A stretch of DNA of 64,000 nt, taken from the NCBI GenBank assembly GCA_019747905.1, contig JAIEQG010000022.1, positions 1-64,000 on the forward strand, read 5' to 3'. The notes beneath the pieces are model-generated. The model saw only the letters and a list, made by a program, of their open reading frames with translations. It was not told the DNA's origin and made no database searches. Each line of letters starts with the position of its first letter. Positions within the stretch are counted from its first letter, which is position 1. Made by a program: the position numbers and the translations under genes. The DNA is from Burkholderiales bacterium (GTDB lineage: Bacteria > Pseudomonadota > Gammaproteobacteria > Burkholderiales > Ga0077523). Positions 1-9,312 of this stretch are shown piece by piece.

Positions 1-183
1 GGTCGCTGCCCCCCGAGGGGGCGCGTCAGTGGCTTGGGGCGGCCCGGCGCCACTGACATGGGACTGCCCCCACGCTCCCGTCGGTCGCTGCCCCCCGAGG
101 GGGCGCGTCAGTGGCTTGGGGCGGCCCGGCGCCACTGACATGGGACTGCCCCCACGCTCCCGTCGGTCGCTGCCCCCCGGAGG
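1..183. repeat. Tandem 82-bp GC-rich palindromic repeat (family A)
   Basis: Two identical 82-bp units (1-82 and 83-164) are followed by the first bases of a third (165-183). Each unit contains a run of C then G, and an inverted repeat with arms GTCAGTGGC and GCCACTGAC. Related single copies lie at about 24536-24682, 55557-55695 and 61793-61930. The truncated third unit leads directly into GGAGG, which serves as the ribosome binding site of the RND gene, so the array abuts the coding sequence. It may begin before the window. Confidence 0.85.
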
Positions 184-189
184 AACGCG

Positions 190-3100
190 ATGAATTTCTC
201 CGAGATCTTCATCCGCCGCCCGGTCATGACGTGGCTGGTCATGATCGGCATTCTCGCGTTCGGCGTGTTGGCCTATCGGCAGCTGCCGGTGGCGCAACTG
301 CCCAACGTGGATTTCCCCACGATCCAGGTGACCGCGATGCTGCCGGGGGCGAGCCCGGAGACCATGGCCGCGGCCGTGGCCACGCCGCTAGAGAAGGAGT
401 TCTCGGCCATTGCCGGGCTGGAGCAGATGACCTCGTCCAGCGCCAAGGGCACCACCCAGATCACGCTCCAGTTCTCGCTCGATCGGCCCATCGACGCCGC
501 CGCGCAGGACGTGCAGACCGCCATCACGCTCGCACGTCGCAACCTGCCGCCGAACATGCCGGTGCCGCCGTCCTACCGCAAGGTGAACCCGGCGGACCAG
601 CCCGTGCTCTACCTGGCGCTCACCTCGGACGTGTTTCCCATCTCCCAGGTGAACGAGTACGCGGAGACGCTGATCGCGCAGCGCATGTCGACGGTCAAGG
701 GTGTCGCGCAGGTGCTCGTCTACGGTTCGCAGAAGTACGCCGTACGCGTGCAGGTAGACCCGTACGCGATGGCGGCCCGCGGTGTGGGCATCGAAGAGGT
801 CGAACAGGCCATCGCCCGCAACAACGTCAACCTGCCCACCGGCACACTCAACGGGCCGACCAAGGCGCTCTCGATCGAATCCACCGGGCAGCTCACCAAC
901 GCCGAGGGCTTCCGCGAAGTCATCGTGACCTACCGCAACGGTGCGCCATTGCGCGTGAAGGATATCGGCACCGCCATCGACAGCGTGCAGGACAACAAGC
1001 AGGCCGCCTGGTACAACGACAAGCGCGGCATTCTGGTCTCGGTGCAGCGCCAGCCCGGCACCAACACGGTGGAAGTGGTCGATGCGCTGAAGAAGCTGCT
1101 GCCGGTGTTCCGCGAGCAGATTCCCCCCGGGGTCAAGCTGGAGCTCGTCTACGACCGCTCGGTGTCGATCCGCGAGTCGGTGCGCGACGTCCAGTTCACC
1201 CTGGTGCTGGCGCTCGCCCTGGTCGTGCTGGTGATCTTCCTGTTCCTGCGCAACCTGTCGGCGACCTTCATTCCGAACATGGCGCTGCCCATGTCCATCA
1301 TCGGGACCTTCTCGGTGATGTACCTGATGGGCTTCAGCCTCGACAACCTGTCTCTCATGGCGCTGACGCTGTGCGTGGGTTTCGTGGTGGACGACGCCAT
1401 CGTCATGCTCGAGAACATCATGCGCCACGTGGAGATGGGCAAGTCGCGCATGCAGGCCACGCTGGAAGGATCGAAGGAGATCGCCTTCACCATCGTGTCC
1501 ATGACCATCTCGCTCGCCGCGGTGTTCATCCCGGTGCTGTTCATGGGCGGGGTGCTGGGCCGGCTGCTGCACGAGTTCGCCGTCACCATCATCGCCGCGA
1601 TCCTGGTGTCGGGCTTCGTCTCGCTGTCGCTGACGCCGTTGCTGTGCAGCCGGATGCTGCGGTCGACGCACGGCGTGCAGCACGGCCGCGTGTATCTCGC
1701 CTTGGAGCGCGTCTTCGATGGTGCCCGCAGCGTCTATGACCGTACGTTGCGGGCGACACTCGCGTTCCCGCGCATCTGCATGCTCGCCTTCCTCGGCATC
1801 ACGGTGTTCACCGGTTGGCTCTTCACGAGCATGCCGAAGGGCTTCCTGCCGAGCGAGGACGTCGGCCAGCTCTTCGCCTTCACCGAAGCCGCCCAGGACG
1901 TGTCGTTCGACGCGATGTTCGAGTTGCACCAGCAGGCGGCGGCGATCATCCGAACCGACCCCGCCGTGGATGCCACCATGGCGTTCATGGGTGTCGGCGG
2001 CTCGAGTCAGTCGATCAACCTGGGCCGCATGCTGATCCGCCTCAAGGACCGGCACGAGCGACCGTCGGCTGACGAAGTCATGCAGCGGTTGCGGCCGAAG
2101 CTGCAATCGATCCCTGGCGTGAAGGTGTATCTCCAGAACCTTCCCACCATCCGGCTGGGCGGGTTCCTCACCAAGAGCCAATACCAGTTCACGCTGCAGG
2201 ATGCCGACGCCGACGAACTCTACAAGTGGGCCCCGCTCATCGAGGAGAAGATCCGCGCGCTGCCCGGCTTCATGGACGTGACGAGCGACCTGCAGATCAG
2301 GAACCCTCAGATCGTGCTCGACATCGATCGCGACAAGGCCGCAGCACTCGGCGTCACCGCCGATCAGATCGAGAACGCCCTGTACAGCGCCTACGGACCC
2401 CGGCAGGTGTCGAACATCTTCACGCCGACGAATCAGTACTGGGTCCTGATCGAAGTGCAGCCCAGGTACCAGCTCGATGCCACCGCCCTGTCGCAGCTGT
2501 ACGTGCGCAGCTCCAGCGGCAGCCTGGTACCGCTCGCCGCGGTGGCGACCATGAAACCCGCCGTCGGTCCGCTGGTCATCAGCCACCTGGGGCAACTGCC
2601 GGCGGTCACGATCTCGTTCAATCTGAAACCGGGGATCGCGCTCGGCCAGGCCATCGAAGGCATCAACAAGCTGATGGTCGAGCAACGCGCACCGAGCACG
2701 CTCAACACGAGCTTCCAGGGCTCGGCCCAGGCGTTCCAGTCGTCGCTGTCCGGCATGGGTGTCCTGCTGATCCTCGCGGTGTTCGTGATCTACCTGATCC
2801 TCGGCATCCTCTACGAGAGCTTCATCCATCCGCTCACGATCCTCTCCGGCCTGCCGACCGCGGGGCTAGGCGCGCTGCTGTCGCTGAAACTCTTCCACAT
2901 GGAACTCGACATGTTCGGCTTCGTCGGGCTGGTCATGCTGATCGGCATCGTGAAGAAGAACGCGATCATGATGATCGACTTCGCCATCGAAGCGCGGCGC
3001 CACGGCGGCAAGAGCCCGCGCGACGCCATCTACGAGGCTGCGCTCACGCGGTTTCGGCCGATCATGATGACCACTATGGCCGCGCTGATGGGCACGCTCC

Positions 3101-3312
3101 CCATCGCCCTGGGCTACGGCGCTGGCGCCGAATCGCGGCAACCGCTCGGCGTCGCGGTCGTCGGCGGCCTGCTCGTGTCGCAGATCCTCACGCTGTACAT
3201 CACTCCGGTCATCTACATCTACCTCGAACGATTCCAGAGCTGGATGCGGAAGGATCGCGCCGCCGCCGGTCCGGAACCCGGGTTCGCGCACGGCGCCGAA
3301 TCGCCCCGCTGA
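190..3312 (+). CDS. RND efflux transporter inner-membrane (permease) subunit
   Basis: Proton-driven inner-membrane pump of a tripartite hydrophobe/amphiphile (HAE-1 type) efflux system. The 1040-residue length is typical. There is one N-terminal membrane helix (about residues 12-32), a large periplasmic loop, a cluster of helices from about 335, then the same arrangement repeated in the second half. The proton-relay pair is seen as Asp401-Asp402 in GFVVDDAIVMLEN. The ATG follows GGAGG at a normal distance. The membrane-fusion partner would be expected upstream, outside the window, and no outer-membrane channel gene follows. Substrate cannot be told from sequence; the MdtB/MdtC/MuxB branch is likely because the protein starts NFSEIFIRRPV. 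Confidence 0.93.
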   Translation: MNFSEIFIRRPVMTWLVMIGILAFGVLAYRQLPVAQLPNVDFPTIQVTAMLPGASPETMAAAVATPLEKEFSAIAGLEQMTSSSAKGTTQITLQFSLDRPIDAAAQDVQTAITLARRNLPPNMPVPPSYRKVNPADQPVLYLALTSDVFPISQVNEYAETLIAQRMSTVKGVAQVLVYGSQKYAVRVQVDPYAMAARGVGIEEVEQAIARNNVNLPTGTLNGPTKALSIESTGQLTNAEGFREVIVTYRNGAPLRVKDIGTAIDSVQDNKQAAWYNDKRGILVSVQRQPGTNTVEVVDALKKLLPVFREQIPPGVKLELVYDRSVSIRESVRDVQFTLVLALALVVLVIFLFLRNLSATFIPNMALPMSIIGTFSVMYLMGFSLDNLSLMALTLCVGFVVDDAIVMLENIMRHVEMGKSRMQATLEGSKEIAFTIVSMTISLAAVFIPVLFMGGVLGRLLHEFAVTIIAAILVSGFVSLSLTPLLCSRMLRSTHGVQHGRVYLALERVFDGARSVYDRTLRATLAFPRICMLAFLGITVFTGWLFTSMPKGFLPSEDVGQLFAFTEAAQDVSFDAMFELHQQAAAIIRTDPAVDATMAFMGVGGSSQSINLGRMLIRLKDRHERPSADEVMQRLRPKLQSIPGVKVYLQNLPTIRLGGFLTKSQYQFTLQDADADELYKWAPLIEEKIRALPGFMDVTSDLQIRNPQIVLDIDRDKAAALGVTADQIENALYSAYGPRQVSNIFTPTNQYWVLIEVQPRYQLDATALSQLYVRSSSGSLVPLAAVATMKPAVGPLVISHLGQLPAVTISFNLKPGIALGQAIEGINKLMVEQRAPSTLNTSFQGSAQAFQSSLSGMGVLLILAVFVIYLILGILYESFIHPLTILSGLPTAGLGALLSLKLFHMELDMFGFVGLVMLIGIVKKNAIMMIDFAIEARRHGGKSPRDAIYEAALTRFRPIMMTTMAALMGTLPIALGYGAGAESRQPLGVAVVGGLLVSQILTLYITPVIYIYLERFQSWMRKDRAAAGPEPGFAHGAESPR

Positions 3313-3583
3313 TTGCGCTGCGACGCAACACCGGTTGCGCCGGATGCGCAACATGACGCGCGAGAATCGCTATCGCCCGGAATTTCCACGAATGGGTCGC
3401 AGCGAATCTCGCTGTGCGTAGCGTCCTGGGTGCGCAACGCCGGCCATCTCGATCGAGGATGGGTCATCCCGGTCCCCGCGACGCTACCGGCGGCGGTATA
3501 GTCGCTGTCGCGCACCTGCAAAGCGCCCAGGCCGGCAACGATCCGGCCGAAGTGAGCTGAACGACACACCTGGGGAGGACCGC

Positions 3584-4954
3584 ATGACCGACAGCGTCAA
3601 GTACCTGCTGGACGAAACACGTATACCGAAGCACTGGTACAACCTGATGGCGGATCTGCCTTCGCCACCGCCGCCGGTGTTGCATCCGGGCACGCTCCAG
3701 CCGGTCGGACCGGACGATCTTGCGCCGCTGTTCCCGATGGCGCTGATCATGCAGGAGGTGTCGGCCGACCGCGAGATCGAGATCCCCGATCCGGTGCGCG
3801 ACGTCTACCGCCAGTGGCGCCCGAGTCCGCTGTATCGCGCACGCCGCCTCGAGAAGACGTTGCAGACACCCGCGCGCATCTACTACAAGTACGAAGGCGT
3901 CAGCCCGGCCGGTAGCCACAAGCCCAACACCGCCGTGGCGCAGGCCTTCTACAACAAGGAGGCGGGCGTCAAACGCATCAGCACCGAGACGGGTGCTGGC
4001 CAATGGGGTTCGTCACTGGCCTTTGCCGGCGCGTTGTTCGGGCTCGAGGTCCAGGTCTTCATGGTGAAGGTGTCCTACAACCAGAAGCCCTACCGACGGG
4101 CATTGATGGAGACCTACGGCGCCCGCTGCATCGCGAGCCCGTCGATGGAGACCAATTTCGGCCGCGCGCTGCTCGCCAGGTCACCGGACAACAACGGCAG
4201 CCTCGGCATCGCCATTTCCGAAGCGGTGGAAGTCGCCGCGAGCCGCGAGGACACCAAGTACGCCCTCGGGTCCGTGCTGAATCACGTGCTGCTGCACCAG
4301 ACGGTGGTCGGGCAGGAAGCCATGGCGCAGATGGAAATGGCGAACGACTTTCCCGACATCATCGTCGGGTGCACCGGGGGCGGATCGAATTTCGCCGGCA
4401 TCGCGTTTCCGTTTCTCGGGGCCCAACTGCGCGGCGGCAAGAAGGTGCGCATCATCGCGGTCGAACCGGCGGCGTGCCCCAGTCTCACGCGTGGCCGCTA
4501 TGCCTACGACTTCGGCGACACCGGCCACATGACGCCACTTGCCAAGATGCACACGCTCGGTTCCGCGTTCATGCCGCCCGGATTCCACGCCGGCGGTCTG
4601 CGCTACCACGGCATGGCCCCGCTCGTCTCGCACATCAAGGAGCTCGGCCTCATCGAGGCGCGTGCCTACCACCAGGTGTCGTGCTTCGAGGCCGGCGTGC
4701 TGTTCGCGCGCAACGAGGGCATCGTGCCCGCGCCCGAAGCCAACCACGCGGTCAAAGGCGCAATCGACGAGGCGCTGCGCTGCAAGGAATCGGGCACGTC
4801 GAAGGCGATCCTGTTCAACCTGTGCGGCCACGGCCATTTCGACATGCAGGCCTACACCGACTATTTCGCGGGCAAGCTGACCGACCAGCAATACGACGAG
4901 AAGGAGCTCGCCATGGCATTGGCGGGCCTGCCTTCCGTGCCCGAGACCGCCTGA
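3584..4954 (+). CDS. TrpB-like (TrpB2 type) PLP-dependent enzyme
   Basis: 456-residue pyridoxal-phosphate enzyme of the tryptophan synthase beta family, TrpB2 branch, which is longer than classical TrpB (about 400) and usually lacks an adjacent trpA. The PLP lysine is Lys113 in GSHKPNTA, and the phosphate-binding glycine loop is CTGGGSNF. No trpA or other tryptophan genes are nearby, so the true role may be indole scavenging or another beta-replacement such as serine deamination. A GGGGAGGA ribosome binding site precedes the ATG. A GNAT acetyltransferase follows within about 20 bases, suggesting co-transcription. Confidence 0.88.
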   Translation: MTDSVKYLLDETRIPKHWYNLMADLPSPPPPVLHPGTLQPVGPDDLAPLFPMALIMQEVSADREIEIPDPVRDVYRQWRPSPLYRARRLEKTLQTPARIYYKYEGVSPAGSHKPNTAVAQAFYNKEAGVKRISTETGAGQWGSSLAFAGALFGLEVQVFMVKVSYNQKPYRRALMETYGARCIASPSMETNFGRALLARSPDNNGSLGIAISEAVEVAASREDTKYALGSVLNHVLLHQTVVGQEAMAQMEMANDFPDIIVGCTGGGSNFAGIAFPFLGAQLRGGKKVRIIAVEPAACPSLTRGRYAYDFGDTGHMTPLAKMHTLGSAFMPPGFHAGGLRYHGMAPLVSHIKELGLIEARAYHQVSCFEAGVLFARNEGIVPAPEANHAVKGAIDEALRCKESGTSKAILFNLCGHGHFDMQAYTDYFAGKLTDQQYDEKELAMALAGLPSVPETA

Positions 4955-4977
4955 ACGAGCGTGCGACCGTGACCCAC

Positions 4978-5442
4978 ATGATCCGCCTCGCGGAGCCGCA
5001 GGACGCGCAGCAGATGGCGCGGTTGTCGCGCGATCTCATCGAGTCCGGGCTCGGCTGGTCGTGGACGCCCAAGCGCGTGCTCGGGTCGTTGCAACACCGC
5101 GACACCTGCAGCATCGTCGCCGACGCCGACCGTCCGGTGGCGGGCTTCGCGATCATGGAATTCCTGGACGAGCATGCGCACCTGTCGCTGCTCGCCATCG
5201 GCGAGCAGCATCAACGCAAGGGCATCGGCCGCAGCCTGGTGCACTGGCTCGAGGCGAGTGCGCGCACCGCCGGCATCGGCATCGTCTACGTCGAAGCACG
5301 GGTCGGCAATCAGGCCGCGCGCGATTTCTACCGCTCGCTCGGGTATCGGGAGATGTTCCTGATGCCCGGATACTACCGTGGACGCGAAGCCGCGATCCGC
5401 ATGGGGCACGACCTGCGCAAGGCCGTGCCGTTCAGCGCCTGA
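4978..5442 (+). CDS. GNAT family N-acetyltransferase
   Basis: About 154 residues with the GNAT fold. The acetyl-CoA pyrophosphate-binding motif A is visible as QHQRKGIGRSLV near the middle, followed by the beta5/alpha4 segment (VEARVGNQAARDFYRSLGY) typical of small-molecule or protein N-acetyltransferases. The start is uncertain: ATG at 4978, or GTG at 4969 three codons earlier; neither has a strong ribosome binding site. It lies about 20 bases after the TrpB-like gene and 22 bases before the next gene, so the three probably form one transcript. The substrate is unknown. Confidence 0.82.
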   Translation: MIRLAEPQDAQQMARLSRDLIESGLGWSWTPKRVLGSLQHRDTCSIVADADRPVAGFAIMEFLDEHAHLSLLAIGEQHQRKGIGRSLVHWLEASARTAGIGIVYVEARVGNQAARDFYRSLGYREMFLMPGYYRGREAAIRMGHDLRKAVPFSA

Positions 5443-5464
5443 TCACTTCCATCAGAAAAGGACG

Positions 5465-6088
5465 ATGACGATGTCGCGACCCGCCATGAACCCCCGCCCG
5501 GTCGACTGGTCCGGTGAGAACCCCGGCATGTACCTCCGGAACAAGGCGGACGGACCGTACGTCGCACTCGTGAGCTTCTTCCGGGTCGTGCTGTCGCCGC
5601 ATGGCAAGGGCCACGCCGCGTTCCTGGTGCTCGATCCCTCCGGCAACGGCACCAATCCGGTCAAGCCCAACGTCTGCATCACCGACAACGAACCGCTCGC
5701 GGTCTATCTGCGCGACGGCTTCGTGCAGCACTTCCTCGCTTTTCGCGGCAGCAATGCTCTGGCTTCAACCAAGCTGATCCCGGGCTGGGATTTCGTTGCG
5801 GGCGGCGACGGTCGGACGGTCCACACCGAATGGTTCCGGTCGTCGCTCGGCCAGGTTCAATTGACGTGGGGCGGCTGGGGCGATTGCTACGAAGTGGAAC
5901 TCGCCGGCGACCAGAAGGCGGTCACCGGCAAGCACGAGATGTTCTCCACGTTCGTCGACGTGCGCGAGACGTCGGGACACATCAACGGCCGGCCCATCGA
6001 GGGCCGCCCGTTCCCGCGCGAATTCGCCGGCAAGAAGGACAGCAGCACCGCTTTCCTCGCGTTCTCGGAGACCTGGGTCAAGGCGTGA
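5465..6088 (+). CDS. Conserved hypothetical protein, 207 residues
   Basis: Start chosen at ATG 5465 (MTMSRPAMNPRP), which follows AAAAGGA at good spacing; the open frame extends further upstream into the GNAT gene, which is not credible. There is no signal peptide, no membrane segment and no motif I recognise. The protein is rich in aromatic and beta-prone stretches (for example LGQVQLTWGGWGDCYEVEL), suggesting a soluble beta-rich fold. It is third in a likely operon with the TrpB-like and GNAT genes. Its last 11 bases overlap the end of the convergent MATE gene. Confidence 0.7.
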   Translation: MTMSRPAMNPRPVDWSGENPGMYLRNKADGPYVALVSFFRVVLSPHGKGHAAFLVLDPSGNGTNPVKPNVCITDNEPLAVYLRDGFVQHFLAFRGSNALASTKLIPGWDFVAGGDGRTVHTEWFRSSLGQVQLTWGGWGDCYEVELAGDQKAVTGKHEMFSTFVDVRETSGHINGRPIEGRPFPREFAGKKDSSTAFLAFSETWVKA

Positions 6089-7439
6089 GTGCTGCGGCGG
6101 CGAGTCTCGATCCGGAACCAATGAAGCGCCGCAGCAGCAACAACGCCGCCACTGCCAGACCCAGGGCGAAACCACCCCAGAAGCCGGCGGCACCGAAGCC
6201 CATCGGCACCGCGAACAACCACCCGAACGGCAGCGCGAGCAGCCAGTAGGCGCCGAGAGTGACCAGCGTCGGCCAGCGGTTGTCGAGCAACGCTCGCAAC
6301 GCACCGAGGCTCACCGACTGGATACCGTCGAAGATCTGCATGATGCCGACGGCCACGAACATGGCGGTGGCCGCGGCAATGACCGTGCGATCGTCGATGA
6401 ATGCGGCGGCGATGTCCGCACCAGCCACGATCAGCGTGGTCGTGAAGAGCACCGTCCACAGCGTCACAAGGCTCATGGCGGCCAGGCCGATCGGCTGCAC
6501 CCGGTCAGGCTCGCCGCTGCCCAACGCCTGCGCGATGCGGATCGCCACGGCACCGGCCATGCCGAGCGGCAGCATGTAGAGCACCGAGGCGACACTGAAC
6601 ACGATCTGGTTGGCGGCCAATGCGGTCGCGCCGAGCAGGCCGATCAACACGCCTGCCACCGACAAAGCACTGCCTTCGGCGAGGTACTGCAGTCCCACCG
6701 GCACGCCTTCTTTCGATTGCTCGGTGAATCCGATGCGGCGCAGGCGCACGGCGAGACGCAACCCGGCCATGGCGGGTGCCAGGCGCCAGTACGCCCAGAA
6801 CACCAGCAGCGCAATCCCTTCCGCCACCAGGGTGGCGACAGCGGCACCGGTAAGCCCGAGCCGCGGGAAACCCCAGACGCCGTTGATGAGCGCGTAGTTG
6901 AGCGGCACGTTCACGACGACGGCGATGAGGAGTATGGCGACACCGGTCCACGGACGATCGACGGCATCCAGCAGCTGCTTGAACACGAGATTGATCGAAT
7001 AGGGCACGAGCACCAGGGCCATGGTGATCCAGTACGGTGCAATCACATCGAGCACTTCGCGCGGCTGACCTGCGAAAGGGAGCAGCGGCAGTACCGTGAC
7101 CATGAGCGCAGCCAACGCGATGCCGATCCCGAGACCGAGCCACCGACCGTGCGCCACCACGCTCGCGACGCGCGCGACATCGCCGGCGCCGAATGCCCGG
7201 CCGATCAGGATGCCCACGGGCGTCATGAAGCCGTACACCGCGGCCCACAGGATCAGAATCACGCTGCCAGTGAGCGACGCGGCCGCCAGAGGCACGGCAC
7301 CCAGCGGGCCGAGCATCCAGGTGTCGGTGATCATGATCAGCGACGAGGTGGTGAGCCCGGCCACCAGCGGTACGGCGAGGCCCACCAGGCCGGCGATCTC
7401 GGCGCGGCTGCGACGGTAGAGGGAGTTCATGACTTGCAT
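6078..7439 (-). CDS. MATE family multidrug/Na+ exporter
   Basis: 453-residue integral membrane protein with about 12 hydrophobic helices in two similar halves, the pattern of NorM/DinF-type MATE exporters, which expel cationic compounds using a Na+ or H+ gradient. Family-like segments include LAVPLVAGLTTSSLIMITDTWMLG at the first helix pair and AANQIVFSVASVLYMLPLGM in the second half. It is divergent from a LysR regulator whose likely operator lies between them, so that regulator probably controls it. The shorter start MNSLYRRS four codons in is possible. Confidence 0.9.
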   Translation of the reverse strand: MQVMNSLYRRSRAEIAGLVGLAVPLVAGLTTSSLIMITDTWMLGPLGAVPLAAASLTGSVILILWAAVYGFMTPVGILIGRAFGAGDVARVASVVAHGRWLGLGIGIALAALMVTVLPLLPFAGQPREVLDVIAPYWITMALVLVPYSINLVFKQLLDAVDRPWTGVAILLIAVVVNVPLNYALINGVWGFPRLGLTGAAVATLVAEGIALLVFWAYWRLAPAMAGLRLAVRLRRIGFTEQSKEGVPVGLQYLAEGSALSVAGVLIGLLGATALAANQIVFSVASVLYMLPLGMAGAVAIRIAQALGSGEPDRVQPIGLAAMSLVTLWTVLFTTTLIVAGADIAAAFIDDRTVIAAATAMFVAVGIMQIFDGIQSVSLGALRALLDNRWPTLVTLGAYWLLALPFGWLFAVPMGFGAAGFWGGFALGLAVAALLLLRRFIGSGSRLAAAALTP

Positions 7440-7472
7440 CCGGTCTGCATCGGTTCGATCGGACGCAGTATG

Positions 7473-7525
7473 CTGTCAATATTCTATTGGCGGATTGGTA
7501 ACACTGTTCCATTAGAATTGACAAT
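7473..7525. promoter_or_regulatory. Inverted repeat between divergent MATE and LysR genes (candidate LysR operator)
   Basis: The left arm TGTCAATATTCTATTGG (about 7474-7490) and right arm CCATTAGAATTGACAA (about 7509-7524) are imperfect inverted copies separated by about 18 bases. They sit in an AT-rich island inside otherwise very GC-rich DNA, 22 bases before the LysR start and 34 bases before the MATE start. This is the usual place for the site of an autoregulating LysR protein that also controls its divergent neighbour. The binding assignment is inferred. Confidence 0.6.
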
Positions 7526-7546
7526 GAGTCCGCAACCATCCCACCC

Positions 7547-8467
7547 ATGGCCGACAACGTCCACCTGATGCGCACCTTCCTCGCGGTGGCCGCTGCCGCG
7601 AGTTTCAGCGGTGCCGCCAAGGCTTTGGGGGTGTCGCGCGCCGCTGTGTCGAGCCAGGTCGCACAGTTGGAAGCGCGGCTCGGCGTGCGCCTGTTCCGCC
7701 GCACCACGCGCACGGTCGCCCTCACTAGCGAGGGCGAACAGTACGCGGCTCGCGTCGGCGGGTTGCTCGAGCAGATCGACGCGCTGGACAACGAGTATGC
7801 AACCCGGGCGGGCGAAGTGGCCGGGCCGCTTACGGTGGAGGTGCCGGAGTTCTTCGGCGTACGTGTCCTCGCCGCGCGGGTACCCGCGTTCCTGGAACGT
7901 CATCCCGGCGTCAATCTGAATCTCGTGCTCAACGAACGGGTCGACGAGATCGCTCACACCGACGCGGACATCTTCGTGCGGACGTCGCTGCCGCGCGCGC
8001 ACCATCTCAAGTACCGGCTGCTGGGCGGCTTCCGGCTCATCGCGGCTGCCAGTCCGCGGTACCTGAGCAAGCACGGCGAGCCGCGTCATCCGCGCGAGTT
8101 GGAGCGCCACACGACCATCGACTACATCAACTCGGTGTCCGGCCAGCCCTTCGACTGGGAGTTCGAGCCGGCGCGCCGCGGTCGCGGCGAGCCGCTGGTG
8201 ATAGCGCCCAAGGGTAGACTCACCTGCAACAACTCCGACGCCTGCATCGAAGCCGCCATCGCCGGATTCGGCGTCGTGACGGATGTCGACTTCATGCTGG
8301 CACCGCTGTTCGCGCGCAAGCTGCTGGTGCCGGTGCTGGCGGGCTGGCAGTCTCCCGAGTACCCGCTCCATGCGCTCTGGCATCCGGGCCGTCCGGTAGC
8401 GCCGCGCGTCACGGCGTTCGTCGCTTTTCTGGCCGAGATCACGAAAGCCGGCGACGCCGGGCACTAA
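7547..8467 (+). CDS. LysR family transcriptional regulator
   Basis: 306 residues. An N-terminal winged helix-turn-helix (about residues 1-60; AVAAAASFSGAAKALGVSRAAVSSQV is the recognition region) is followed by a periplasmic-binding-protein-like effector domain. Length and layout are normal for the CrgA/DsdC-like branch. It is divergent from the MATE exporter with an inverted repeat between, so it probably regulates that exporter and itself. The effector is unknown. The stop codon overlaps the end of the convergent methyltransferase gene by 4 bases. Confidence 0.92.
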   Translation: MADNVHLMRTFLAVAAAASFSGAAKALGVSRAAVSSQVAQLEARLGVRLFRRTTRTVALTSEGEQYAARVGGLLEQIDALDNEYATRAGEVAGPLTVEVPEFFGVRVLAARVPAFLERHPGVNLNLVLNERVDEIAHTDADIFVRTSLPRAHHLKYRLLGGFRLIAAASPRYLSKHGEPRHPRELERHTTIDYINSVSGQPFDWEFEPARRGRGEPLVIAPKGRLTCNNSDACIEAAIAGFGVVTDVDFMLAPLFARKLLVPVLAGWQSPEYPLHALWHPGRPVAPRVTAFVAFLAEITKAGDAGH

Positions 8468-9294
8468 GCCCGCGCGGTGACCACCGGCTGATAGAAGCCG
8501 CTATCGGCAGGGAAATGCCAGTGAATGTCGCGGAATCCCGCGGCCTTCAAGGCTTCGTCCACTTCGGCGCGACGCAGTGCCCGGAACCGCGAGACGTGAT
8601 GGGATGTCCGATGCTCGCCTTCAAATTCCTGCACGAAATACTGGTGCACCGCGTACGAGCGTCCGTCGGGCGCCCAGTCCCAGACCTGGAATGCGATGCG
8701 GCGGCCGGTTGCGTCGTCGAACACCTGGGGCATGGTGCCGCGCGGACCGTGGTCCTGGCTCTTGCCATGCAGTCCGGGCAATCCGGGGTCGAGTGCCCCG
8801 GCACTCCCGTCGCGAGCCAGCAATCGGTCGTAGTCACGGATGCTCGCGAGGAACAGCCCGCCGGATCGCAGGCGCCCCTGCATCTGCCCGAGTGCGCGCG
8901 GCAGATCGTCGTCCGCCAGGCAATGGGACAGCGCGTTGTCACAACAGATGACGACGTCGAATCGTTGCGTGAGCACCTCACCCAGATGTCGGAAATCCGC
9001 GACCTCGACTGTCATGACGGCTCCGAAGGATTGCGCTTCCCGCCGCGCACGCTCGGCCGCCGGCGCACTGAAATCGGTCGCGTGCACGCGATAGCCCTGC
9101 AGCGCCAACGCGATCGCCTGGGTTCCGATTCCGCATGCGCAATCGAGCAGCGACGCCACTGCACCGTCCGACTGCCGGTGGATCAAGGCATCCAGCGCTT
9201 CGCCCTGCCGCGCGATCTCCCGGCGCCAGTCGGCGAACATGAGGTGGTACTCGCCGGCGAGGCCATCGTAGAACGCCCGGACCGATTCACTCAC
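8464..9294 (-). CDS. Class I SAM-dependent methyltransferase
   Basis: 276 residues with a Rossmann-type methyltransferase fold. Motif I, the SAM-binding glycine loop, is seen as LLDCACGIGTQAIALA at about residues 49-64, and motif II acidic residue as VHATDFS. The start MSESVRAFYDGLAGEYH is typical of small-molecule methyltransferases related to glycine/sarcosine N-methyltransferases, but the substrate cannot be read from sequence. It lies just downstream of msrQ on the same strand (18 bases apart), so they may be co-transcribed. Confidence 0.85.
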   Translation of the reverse strand: MSESVRAFYDGLAGEYHLMFADWRREIARQGEALDALIHRQSDGAVASLLDCACGIGTQAIALALQGYRVHATDFSAPAAERARREAQSFGAVMTVEVADFRHLGEVLTQRFDVVICCDNALSHCLADDDLPRALGQMQGRLRSGGLFLASIRDYDRLLARDGSAGALDPGLPGLHGKSQDHGPRGTMPQVFDDATGRRIAFQVWDWAPDGRSYAVHQYFVQEFEGEHRTSHHVSRFRALRRAEVDEALKAAGFRDIHWHFPADSGFYQPVVTARA

Positions 9295-9312
9295 GATGCT
9301 GAGGCTCCATTC

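Noticed and set aside
1-183. CRISPR-like array at the window start
   Set aside because: Units are directly adjacent and wholly identical over 82 bp, with no variable spacers and no cas genes.
388-2829. 813-residue open frame on the minus strand opposite the RND gene
   Set aside because: Antisense shadow in GC-rich DNA; the plus strand carries a complete RND pump subunit with its proton-relay residues.
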